Assembly (NCBI GenBank): GCA_027924585.1
Contig: BSBM01000261.1
Location: forward strand, 1,225,501-1,289,500
Origin: Larix kaempferi
Lineage: Eukaryota; Streptophyta; Pinopsida; Pinales; Pinaceae
Direction of reading: 5' to 3'
Length of the DNA: 64,000 bases
Shown: piece by piece, positions 11,027 to 20,939 of the stretch
How positions within the stretch are numbered: position 1 is the first letter of the stretch
Layout of the letters: the number at the start of each line of letters is the position of its first letter
Position numbers and translations under genes: made by a program
The notes under the pieces: generated by a model
Told to the model about the DNA's origin: nothing
What the model saw: only the letters and a program-made list of their open reading frames with translations
The model's database searches: none

Positions 11027-14000
11027 TTGCATCGTCTCTGATGAAAGACAAAACTTGATTTTGGGTGGCGCCTTAAATTTTACATTAGCAATGGAGGAAT
11101 TCTAGGGTGCCTCTTCCCGATTGGAACCTATTGTTGACTATATTCATCACAAAATAAATCAACTCAAATTAGTCTATATCGAACCAGTCTCTTTACAACC
11201 TATTTAGAGGAATAAAAGAGACGGACAAGATGGAGCCACAAAGTGATTATATATATTCATAGTTTCAAAATATCTATCTAACAGGGTTAACTCTAATAGA
11301 ACTTGGGGGACCTTTTTTTTGGGGGGGGAGACCTTATTCCCATTCTTCTTCATTTAGCCTTTGCAAACAATAATGGTCCCAATTCAATGCCAACTTGGGT
11401 ATTTCTCCAAACATGCACTTTGCAAACTCTTTAAGAATCCTCATAAAAGAAGTCATGGCTTGGTCATCTCGGCACTACAGGGAGAGGGATAGCTCTATAA
11501 AAGACACTAAAAAGGAAAATGAACACCTTCAAGAAGTTCCAACCAGGGGACTTCTCTCACAAGAGGGCATATCTCGATTAACCAAGCTTGAATGTAGTAA
11601 GGTCGAACTGCTCCATTGACCATGCAATAGACTAGATAATGAAAAGTAGAGCCACTTGGTTAGCCCTTGGGGATGAAAATACTGCATATTTTCATAAGGT
11701 ATCAAACCAAAGGAAAAGTCTCAATACTATTTTGGAACTCCAAGATTCGTCTAGGGAGTTCAAGAAAAAATTTCTGAACTTGGAAAATTTACGAGTCCAT
11801 AATTTCTCAGAAATATAAGGAGCCTATAGGTCAAAACTTGGTGGAAATTATTAAATTTTGCTCCTTTCCACAATTGATTTCTCCAAAAGACAACAAAAAA
11901 CTCTTTAAATCGACCTCACTTGCCAAGTTGGAAAGTGTAATGGATAGATTCAAAAAGAATAAAGCCCCATGTCTCGATGGTTGGACAATCAAACTTTTCA
12001 CCAGTTTCTTTGATTTTATGGGATTAGACATTTTGAAATTATTCAAGGAGGTTTGCATAACAGGTAAAGTGCTTTTGTTCTTTGACTCCACTTTTATTAT
12101 CCTCATTCCATAGTTAGATAATCCCATCACTTTCAGAGATTTTTTTCCTATCTCTTTATGTAACATTGTTTATAAGATCATATCAAATACCTTGAAGGAA
12201 ATGGTAAAGTCTCTTCTCTCAAATATGATTAGCCTTGAGCAATTCAACTTCCTAAAATACCACCAAATCCATGAGGTGGTAGATGCCGCACAAGAGTGTA
12301 TGCAGAGTTTAAAAGTTGGAAATATTCATATTATGCTAATCAAACTTGATCTCTCAAAATATTTTGACAAGACTTGTTCGTTATACCTTCATGTTTTCCT
12401 TATACATGTGGGTTTCTCTCTTGATATTATAAATTGGATATTGGGGTTCTTAACATCGGTCTCTTATGTAGTGCTCATTAATGGCTTTAAGCATCCCCAT
12501 TTTTCACTCCATCCCTTGGAGTGCGACAAGGTTTCTCCCTCTTTCCATATCTATTTCTCCTTGTTGTGGAAGGTCTCAATTGAGCCATACAAGAAGCCAA
12601 GAGACATAGGAGATTGTAGGGGATTATATTTTGCTTCACTAAAGTTCACCCATTTACTTTTCATTGATGATATCTTTCTCATCATAAATGGAACACTACA
12701 TGAAGGCCGAGCACTAATGCAAATACTTCATCTCTTCTGCAAAGCCATAGTGATGAAGATTAATTCTGATAAGTTGACATGTTACTTTAATGAGGTAGAC
12801 GCCTAAGTGATATGCATTATCCAAACTATATATGAGTTCCCTATGGAAGAATTTAATTTAGAAATGAAGAAGTTAGGATTCGGGCTTAAAATAAATGGAT
12901 ACAGGAAGTCATATTCAGATTGGTTCTTAGCATAGTTCGAGACATGTATAAACCAATGGTGCACTATATGGATCTCATGGGGTGACCACCTCATACTTTT
13001 CAAGTCAGTATTAGAGGATCTTCTTGGTCTACTGGAACATCTTGACCATCATCCCCAAAGGGCTTCTCCAAAAAATTCAGAAGCTCTGCAACAAAATTTT
13101 GTGGAGAGGGAAAGAGAACCATGGTATGATATGGAAAAGATAGAAATCCATCACCAAGGCTAAGGAAGATGGTGATTGGGGACTCAAAGATTTAAAAATT
13201 TCAGAGCTTCATTGGATACGAAGTTTGTCTATAACTTGATCTCAAAGAAAGGCTTGTGGAAAAAAATAATTGAGGAAAAATATTGGAATCTAGCCAACAT
13301 TCTTAGTTGTATTCGTAGTTAGCAAAATTCCTCTGGAGGAGACTTCATTCACTGGAAGTATTTGATGAAGGCATATCTCATAATCGGTTCATTTCTCACT
13401 CGGAATTTACGTGATGGCACCTAAGTCAGGATAAGGGAAGATTCATTGATGGGATGTGGTCAAGAAGTTGGCTTATCTCCTAGCTTACTCACCTTTCTAA
13501 AGGACAAAAACATCCTATTCCTTTCGCATATGAAAGATGATGCTAGCTTCACAATATGGCAGCAAGGATGGCTCTCCCCTTAGGAACTTGGTTTGCCTCA
13601 GGATCTTGATGAAGAATGGGAAAGATATAGATTGTCACTTCAACAATCCCACATCCTTATTCGAGGGAGCTCGGATCAACTGGTCTAGAATGGTAATAAA
13701 TAAGATGGGAGATATACAATGAAGCTCAGATACCAGTCTTAGATGGCCTCAAATGATGATGGGAAGTGGTGGTGGCCGAAGATAAGGAAAGTAAAACCCC
13801 CACAAGAGCTGTATCTTTATGTGGTTGGTCCTAAAAAATAAGGTTGTTACTTGGGACAACCTTTGGATTTGGAAATGCATTTCCAAGGCCCTGACAGATG
13901 TTACCTATGTTGAGAATCCAAAGAGAACATTCCTCACTTATTCTCCAGGTGCTCTTATGCCAGACATATATGGGAGGATATAGAATAGGGATTGCATTTT

Positions 14001-14665
14001 CAGGATCTCTGGCCGAGTGCAGACCTTCAATATAACTTGTGTCTCTGGTATACCAGACGAGCTAAAAATTTATTGTTTCACTCCTTACTTCATTTTTGGG
14101 TATATGGCTTGCTAGAAACACGACCATATTTGAAAATGTTGAAATTCCTTCCTTTCAATCTACAACAAGAATTGGTGCTCTTATCCATTTTTATAAAGAA
14201 TACACAAGCTTTGTCGTCCCTCGTCTAGTGGGGGAATTGCTCATTGATAAGTGATCCTAATGGGTATTTTTGTGGGGCTTGTCAAGGGAAAATCCGTATT
14301 TTTTTCATCAATGGGATTACTTTACAAGTTCAATTCTCAGTATGTTTCCTTTTCCGCAAATATTCAGCTTGGCACAAAAAATATCACTGAGCTCTTAGCC
14401 CTATGGTATCTACTAAAGATCGCATTGCAGAAAGGAATTAAGGAAATGCAAAGATTTGGAGAAGTCTCCTTGATAGTGATCCAGTGGATATTCGAATCGA
14501 TGTTGATAGAAGATATCACACTCTAGGATCCTTATGTTCAGTTTGTTTTAGGCACATCTACCGATAGGACAATCGATTGGTAGAATAACTCCCCAAAGAA
14601 GGTAATAGCAAGCAGTCAGGAATGGTATAGATAACTCACTTCTTAGATGGGAAATCTCACTCTAT
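11027..14665 (+). mobile_element. Degraded L1-type LINE with RNase H tail (LINE-B)
   Basis: In order it shows an endonuclease C-terminal part (LNFTLAMEEF, SSRLEPIVDYIHHKINQL, about 11063-11220), a linker with HLQEVPTRGLLSQEGISRL (about 11520-11600), and RT N-terminal blocks (LDGWTIKLFTSFFDFMG near 11960-12030, then ITFRDFFPISLCNIVYKII near 12125-12180). The RT palm includes GVRQGFSLFPYLFLLVVEG around 12510-12570 in a shifted frame and the catalytic FIDD at about 12660-12672. A zinc-finger region near 13880-13980 and an RNase H-like end near 14250-14520 follow. The longest clean frame is 204 codons (12192-12806). Many stops and frame changes make it non-functional. It is closely similar to LINE-C and shares several stops with it. 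Confidence 0.85.
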
Positions 14666-15241
14666 TTCATTAAACTTGGACATATTCTAGTCCAATTCAC
14701 TTTGAAGACGGGTAAAAAAAAACCTTTCTAAACCTCAAAATCAAGGTTTCTAAAGTGCAAAATATGGTTCCAAATGTGCAAAATCCGGTTCCAAAAGTGC
14801 CATATCCATGTTCCAAAAGCATACTTTTTCTTTTGATATCGCCACTTTTGAAATTGGTTTTTGCGCTTTTTCGATATGATAATGTCACTTTTAGAACCTG
14901 GTTTTTCCCTTTTGGAAGGCTACTTTTGTCACTTCCAATACTTAAATTTGCAATTTTGAAAACTGATTTTGGCACTTTCAAGCTCTGATTTTGCATTTTC
15001 GAAATCCAAACTCGACACTTTACAAGTATTCTGATCACAGTGAAATTGAACATACTAGTACAAACAAACATTCAAGTGTATTATTTAACAAAATACTTTC
15101 ATTTTCATTTTATTCACAATTAGCCTCACATCACTCACGCCATTCAGGTGTAGCAAGCAAGGCCATAATCAATCTAACAAGAATGTATCATTGACATCTT
15201 GGCAAGTATACGTTTTTGTTATAATACAGTTCCCTTCCTCG
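14666..15241. other. Unassigned stretch with a short degenerate CACTTTTGGAA-type motif
   Basis: No gene recognised. Words of the type CCACTTTTGAAA, GTCACTTTTAGAA, TTTTGGCACTTTC and GTTCCAAAAGTGC recur every 25-40 bp between about 14745 and 15020, on both strands. Overlapping short frames here reflect this composition and are not reported as genes. Confidence 0.3.
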
Positions 15242-15721
15242 TTACAAACATGTTTTTCTTTTCGAGTCATCTATAATCATTGTATTTGTAGCATGCCAAC
15301 CATGGATCAAAATGCCCCAAACTTTGTTTAAAGGATTGAGAAATACATAATGATTTCCATCACCCTGATAACCCTCTTCGGCTATGCAAGAACAATATTC
15401 TTGTGTTAAAATTACTCTAAATTGTTCCCTTTGCAATCATGTTCTTTGTAATAATGTTGGAAAAAACTCGTCAACGTTTTTTTGTTGTACATATGTCCAT
15501 ACCCCAACTTCAAATATACTAAAGCATTTTTCAAAAAATTCCCTAAACCTTGGACGTATAAAATAATACTTTGTGGTTGATTCGATATCCGGTGTTCGTG
15601 GCAATCCAAATTTCTTTTTTTTATGAACTACATGTAACAAAACTCCATTGAAATAAAAAATAATCAATGGTTTACTGGTAAGAATTCTTCCAGTATCTGC
15701 AAACAAAAAAAACACACACAC
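15242..15721 (-). pseudogene. FCP1/NIF-type HAD phosphatase-like module, third of three, with a stop
   Basis: This family (NLI-interacting-factor/FCP1 domain, HAD superfamily) removes phosphate from proteins such as the RNA polymerase II tail. The frame shows motif I as KPLIIFYFNGVLLHVVH (about 15637-15665), then FIRPRFREFFEKCF, FEVGVWTYVQQKNVDEF, and the late motif NTMIIDDS at about 15262-15285. The catalytic first aspartate of motif I (family form D-x-N/D-G) is tyrosine here. An in-frame TGA falls between LLQRT and LQREQF at 15437, but homology continues beyond it in the same frame. Probably dead; a relic of a cellular-type or captured gene. The assignment rests on motif recognition only. 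Confidence 0.6.
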
Positions 15722-15926
15722 AACCTAGTCAATAAAATATTATGTTTCGATGTTTCTAAGTATATTTCTTTCATGTTCTGCAATTTTTGAAAGACATCAA
15801 CAGATACATGATACAATGTCCATAAATAATATGAAAATTTTCCAATAAAATTTACATCAATTAAATGTAGAAGTTGTAAAAAATATAAAAATCACTAAAT
15901 GAATTGTTGTCTCTATAATATGATGA

Positions 15927-16551
15927 TCATTTGAAGTTGAATGTCTTTAACCAACGCCGCATTTTTGAACGAGGCCCGAGATAATTCAACAGAGAACACA
16001 ACATTGTTTTTATAGTTATTTGTCTCTCTTGTGAACCGTCAAATGTCCAACTAGTTCGCATTTTCAAGCAGTTTTCTTTATTATTTGCTGAATGATATTT
16101 CCCTTCATCTATAAAAAACATGTCCGTTTATATATATATATATTGGATAAGTACATCCTTGGATGACTTTTTGTATATGTGCAGTACTTCACCAACATTA
16201 TAATATGCAGACATTGAGTGATTATAAATAGTAAATAGTACTATGTTTACATTGGTCTTGCCCCCAAATAAATACAAAGTCTTCATTCTTCAACCATTCA
16301 AATACACCAAGGAATTTTTTAATTTCCATGGTGTCGAGTGAGGAAAACCACAGAGCAATGTCAAAATGTTCTTTGGAAACACTGATAATATCGGGGTTGA
16401 ACATCCGTGCATAATAACGATAGCAATTATGGAAAAAATGAGGTTGTTTGAAGAAATATTCAATGATGGATAACATCCGAACTCCAAAGATAAATCCCTC
16501 TGCTCCCAGGACCAATAGTTTCTTTTGCGGTGATATCTGGACTGCATACAA
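15927..16551 (-). pseudogene. FCP1/NIF-type HAD phosphatase-like module, second of three, degenerate
   Basis: At 16222-16551 the frame contains a motif I-like KKLLVLGAEGFIFGVR (expected aspartate replaced by glycine), then FDIALWFSSLDTMEIKKF, which aligns with the family block FEVGVW-S, and FVFIWGQDQC, which resembles the family phrase F-WDQ-QC. The frame at 15927-16121 may be the continuation, but it carries no motif that I recognise. The interval between the two frames (16122-16221) contains a TA tract. Key catalytic residues are lost. Confidence 0.45.
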
Positions 16552-16864
16552 AAACCGTGACTATATATATAACCACAACAACAACACCTCATTCATGAAG
16601 TTAATGATCACAAATATGCAAATGTAAATGAAGATTTTGATTTCAAAATATTAATACAAAAATCACCCAAAATTTCACAGATTCAAATGATTTAATAAAA
16701 GCATCACAATGAACTAATAATATGTTAGTTTCAGACGAAAATAGCAATGTCACCGAAAAAAATAGAAAACACATTAAATGTTTTAAAATCTCCATAGGTT
16801 ACATCTAGTGTTTCCCGCTTTTGAAAGAGGCAATGATAGGTTACATTTGATGGTTGTCACTCAA

Positions 16865-17426
16865 CTAGAAGAAGGGATTGAAGGTTCTGATATCAATTGA
16901 TTCATGCATTTTAATAAAGCCCTGCCAGAGTCGATGTACCAATTCACTATCTGTCCTAGCGGACGATGCAATAAAGGGCTTACTACAGTTTTCACATGGA
17001 TGTGCTTTCACATCATCACCCTCCAAAACAACCATTGTTGTATTACTTTGCGAATATTTCATTGGGAAATCCTCCCACACACTCTCCATATTTTTTTTGT
17101 GTATTTCCTTCTTTATCGTTGGTACATCTCTCTCGAAATCATAAACATAAAATTTGTTCCCCTTATGTTTTTTTTGCACTACCTGCCCTAAAATTTTTTG
17201 TAAACAATGACTACCCCTCATTGACCTCACATTTAGATGACCAAATACCAACATTGAATTTGGAAAGAAATAATCCAAAAAATTGTATGGCATATGTTCG
17301 TGACTCATATGAAGTTTCTTTGTGTTTAAATTCAAATTCACCAACAGTACTTTCTTCCCCCTTTTTTACTTTTTTCCCTCCAACGGTATTTTTTTTATTT
17401 CTTTTTTTTTTCTCGTTTGGAGTCAT
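16865..17426 (-). pseudogene. FCP1/NIF-type HAD phosphatase-like module, first of three, frameshifted
   Basis: Two overlapping minus-strand frames complement each other. 17211-17426 gives a lysine-rich start and then RTYAIQFFGLFLSKFNVGIW, the middle block of the FCP1-like domain. 16865-17344 gives the remainder: LQKILGQVVQKKHKGNKFYV, then TTMVVLEGDDVKAHPCENC, which corresponds to the LLIDDSPYKA region, and a C-terminal helix HRLWQGFIKMHESIDIRTF. A frameshift near 17215-17240 separates them and the acidic pair is altered. Motif I is not visible upstream. Intron-like AT-rich gaps separate the three modules. Plus-strand frames in this interval are antisense shadows. Confidence 0.45.
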
Positions 17427-17551
17427 TTTCTGTGAGTTTCTTTTGAAATAGAAAACCTTCCATTTCTAATATCAATAAAAAAAATTTATGGGGAGCTGCA
17501 CAGAAATATTGCTTGTCATTATATATTTCAGAATAAATTTGTTTCATCAAT

Positions 17552-18089
17552 TTAAGTAGAAAATAATCTTTGTCTTTTACCTGTCAATGCCAGGCCAACA
17601 TTGGAATGGTGAGTAACATTGTTGGAGATACTGCGTTTTGACACCAAGCCCTCTCCCAGTTCATTATTATCCAAGATCTCGCCTGGTTCATTATTATCCA
17701 ATTTGATTTGTTGGCTAATATCCATGGACATCATCAATCCCAGCTCTGGTTGTGGATGATCCACACGTTGAATAGCAATCCAATCATCTTGACCTAGAAA
17801 TTTGTAGGTATACATTTTATATAAATTTTTGCAAGTATTCAATGTCACTATCCCTGTTCATAATTTAGTTAATTTAGCCAGAATCTTTGAAAAATAAATT
17901 TTTACCTTCTTGTCCATCTTGTTCTTCAGTTTGGTAGTTTGTTGTGGATTCTCCATCACATTCAATGTCGTCATCGGATAGTATAATTTTATTGGACGAT
18001 ACTTGAGTGTGCTCTTTATTTGAAGTTGTAGTATAATATGAATTTGAAGAAGTTATTGAACATAACCGACCGAGAAAAGTAAAATACAA
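17552..18089 (-). pseudogene. Acidic, low-complexity linker frames of the 15-21 kb locus
   Basis: Two consecutive minus-strand frames (17874-18089 and 17552-17848). The first is rich in S, N, D and E (IILSDDDIECDGESTTNYQT). The second contains two copies of a short phrase (LDNNEPGEILDNNELGEGL), a local duplication. No domain is recognised. Their position between the methylase-like block and the HAD-like modules suggests an unstructured linker of the same ancestral gene or genes. A frame change or small intron separates them. Confidence 0.35.
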
Positions 18090-18109
18090 TGAAATAAGAC
18101 ATCTGGAAA

Positions 18110-18790
18110 TGTTAATTCAAATACCTTGGTTTACACCCAATTCATGATAGAAACTGTTCATAAACAGCTCTTGTTGTACTGTCTCCATAATATAAATAAC
18201 TATTCTATTTGGTGACCTGATCAACGAATGAATAACTTTACCTCCTGCGTACAACGAAAGAACTATACCTTAAGAAGAGACCAGTCTCGAAACTATGTGA
18301 TCCCAGAATTCTTGTGGCCTTTATTTTGCCGAAACATGGCTTCTCGAACTATCATTCTTAACCTTAGGCAAAGGTAAATCAATCATTGGTAGGCCCTCAT
18401 CCTTCCAATCCATATCCATTTTAAAAGTAGACAATTTATCCTCATCTCTTCAAATTCTCCAACACTATATAATAGAGAATCCTATAAACAAGTCCTTGGA
18501 GAAATCTCTATAAACTCCCTTGGTTGGATTCCGCATTACTTTTTTTTTATTTCTTGCGGAAAAGTGTGAAAGCTTTAGAAATCATACAAGAATTTTCCAT
18601 ATCAGCTAAAACAATATAAGTACATTCCGCTTCATTTGATTCTAAGTACTACAACAACGCAAGCATATCTTCTTTTGTCCAGGGACTATCACAATTACAA
18701 TTGCGGCACCAAAAAATGAAATGGATCGTAGTGTGTTGACCAAAGATGCAGTATAACAACATTGACAAGCAAACTATGAACTATCTTTGA
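18110..18790 (-). pseudogene. DNA adenine methylase-like domain relic
   Basis: Translation of the minus strand gives two blocks recalling amino-methyltransferases. At 18664-18690 is SPWTKEDML, similar to the catalytic DPPW motif followed by W-EDM; it leads into YLESNEAECTYIVLADME. At 18190-18290 is EFWDHIVSRLV, then GIVLSLYAGGKVIHSL and SPNRIVIYI, similar to the S-adenosylmethionine-binding block (D-x-x-x-G-x-G...E) placed after a helix in group beta enzymes. Several stops interrupt it and the leading aspartate of the motif is serine. The assignment is inference from motif order. The block lies directly downstream of the DGQH block, as in genes pairing a ParB-like domain with a methylase. Confidence 0.4.
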
Positions 18791-18907
18791 CGGAGTCAAT
18801 GGACATACCCATCCCCTCTTTATTGATATATATTTTCAATATTTTCTCAGCATCATTTGGTAATTTGGTACCATTATCCTCTTCAGATTCTTTCTTTCTC
18901 TTTTTAC

Positions 18908-20767
18908 CTAGATATTTTGCTTACTTTTCGGAGCATAAAATATTGCACAGTTGTTGGAGATGATTTGGTGCAATTTTATAGATTTCAATGACATTATCAT
19001 CAGTGATAATTTGTGATCAAAATTTTTTAACATCATGAACTTTGAGATATTCAAAGATCGAATGCCTCGTTGACCTCTCGTCCTTGATTTGCTTGCAATA
19101 TTGATATAAAGTCTCTGCGCAAACATTTTTGTCGACCGATGTGCTCATCCAATCCGATTCATTGATTATATTGGCCGCCACAATGGTCAATTCATCTTCA
19201 TCAAGATCACACAATGGTCCAAAAAATTCAACTTGAGTAATGCTAATGGGTAAGCATGGCAAGGAACCACTTTTGTAAAGCTCGAATATAGACATCCATT
19301 TGCTCCACAGTAGATCCGATGTCAAAACAAGAGTTAGCTTGTCTTTAAGGTTGTCCTTTGTTTAAACAACAAAGATATCCATACATTCACCTTGGAAAGA
19401 CTACAAACATATAAAATTAAAGATAATATTTAATTTGACAATTTCATAACATGAGCAACAATCTAAAGACTTTGATTGATAAGAAGAAAAATTATATACC
19501 TTCCAATCAGCACTGGAAGTGTTTCCCTTTCCCGAGAGGGATGGCCTACTGCAGGATATCCATTTCTCCCTTGCTTTTACAACTTGAGAAATGAATGGAG
19601 TGTCTGCAAATTCATTGTTTGATAAATTTTGTTTGCATAATTTGTTGATAATGTGCTGAGGAACATCTTTATGTAGAAGACGAGTTGTTCGATTCCGATA
19701 CCTTGAATGGACCGATTGATATTTATCATTTTCAATGATTTTTTTCTACACAGAAATAGTATGCTGCCCATCCAATATATAAAAATTTACTGAAGCCAAA
19801 TTAATTTCGTCTTCATTACTAGGAAGATATCCCAATGTGGTATCCTTATCGAAAGGCAATAGAATAGCATCTCTCAATTTTGTTGTAAAATTTAAGAGAA
19901 GAGATAAAACCATCTTTTCCATGACCTCCTCATCAAATTTTCGATATTGCAAATGCGGAGGCGCAAAAACACATCTTGTTACGTCAATAGAAAATTTTTC
20001 TCATTGAAATAAAAGTATTTGATCTGTTCTTGTTGAAATTCTTTTGAATTTTTGAAGCTCTTAGTCGCTTTCTGCATCATCGCTATAGAAGGACTTGATT
20101 TGAGTGCTTTGAAGGAATATTTGGTCACATATTTTTCAATATGATTGAGAAATATTCTTCTAAGGTAGAAAATAATCTTTTCATGGTCTACATTTTTCAA
20201 CTTCTTTTCAATATTCATGTAATGCAATACATACAAGGTTTTTGCAGCCAGGATTCTTTTCTTCCATACCGAAAAAATTGCTTTCTTCAAAGATGACATG
20301 GTATTAATTCCAGACTGATTACAAACATCATACGAGGGAAAAACACACCCTTGCTTCGCAAAGGAAACCAAATCTGGATAGGGACCACTTTTCATTAGAT
20401 CCGGTCGAAAATTACAAACCATAAGATCAACCTGTAGAAGGAAACACTAGTCTCTCTTGACCACTTCAACTTGAACATGTAATAAATCGTCAGAAATTGG
20501 ATCTGCATATGTCAATATTCCATCTCGCGTTGAAGCTCCTTCCTCATCCAAGCAGAATAGATATAAATCTGGGTACAAATTATCTGGTTCATCCATCCCA
20601 ACATACCATCCATGCTTGAATAGACCACAGTTGTGATATTTTAACAAATCAAGGAACGAGATTTCTTGGTATTTACTAAGGCTCAACAATGCAGACATGC
20701 TGTATCTGAAATACAGTAGATATTGTGTAGTTAATATAAGAATGCATACAATTTTTATAATTATCAA
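18908..20767 (-). pseudogene. DGQH/ParB-like gene relic
   Basis: One minus-strand frame runs from 20767 to 19979 with a single internal TAG at 20447: SFLDLLKYHNCGLFKHGWYV, then VDLMVCNFRPDLMKSGPYPD, FPSYDVCNQSGINTMSSLKK and a long basic helical part. After a frame change it goes on at 19952-19746 with ASVNFYILDGQHTISV and then YRNRTTRLLHKDVPQHIINK and NLSNNEFADTPFISQVVKAR (to about 19590). A last frame at 19017-19325 is acidic. The ILDGQHT motif and the later RYRN...N-NEF block recall the ParB/DndB (DGQHR) fold, which in bacteria takes part in DNA partition or phosphorothioation; that link is inference. Stops and shifts mark it as broken. It shares strand and order with the methylase-like block downstream. 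Confidence 0.45.
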
Positions 20768-20939
20768 TTAGTGTTTAAATATGAGATTTATACTTGCAAA
20801 TGTTCAGGCGAATGATTGATGGAGAAGGAACGATCGCACATTTCCAAAATCAATTGATTGATTAAGAACAAATATGCTAGCATTATCCATCAGAGATCGA
20901 ATGTGCATTTTATATAGTCATTTGAGATAGAATCGATCA

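Noticed and set aside
16878-17451. Plus-strand frames of 88-151 codons
   Set aside because: They are antisense shadows of the minus-strand HAD-like segments and show no domain.
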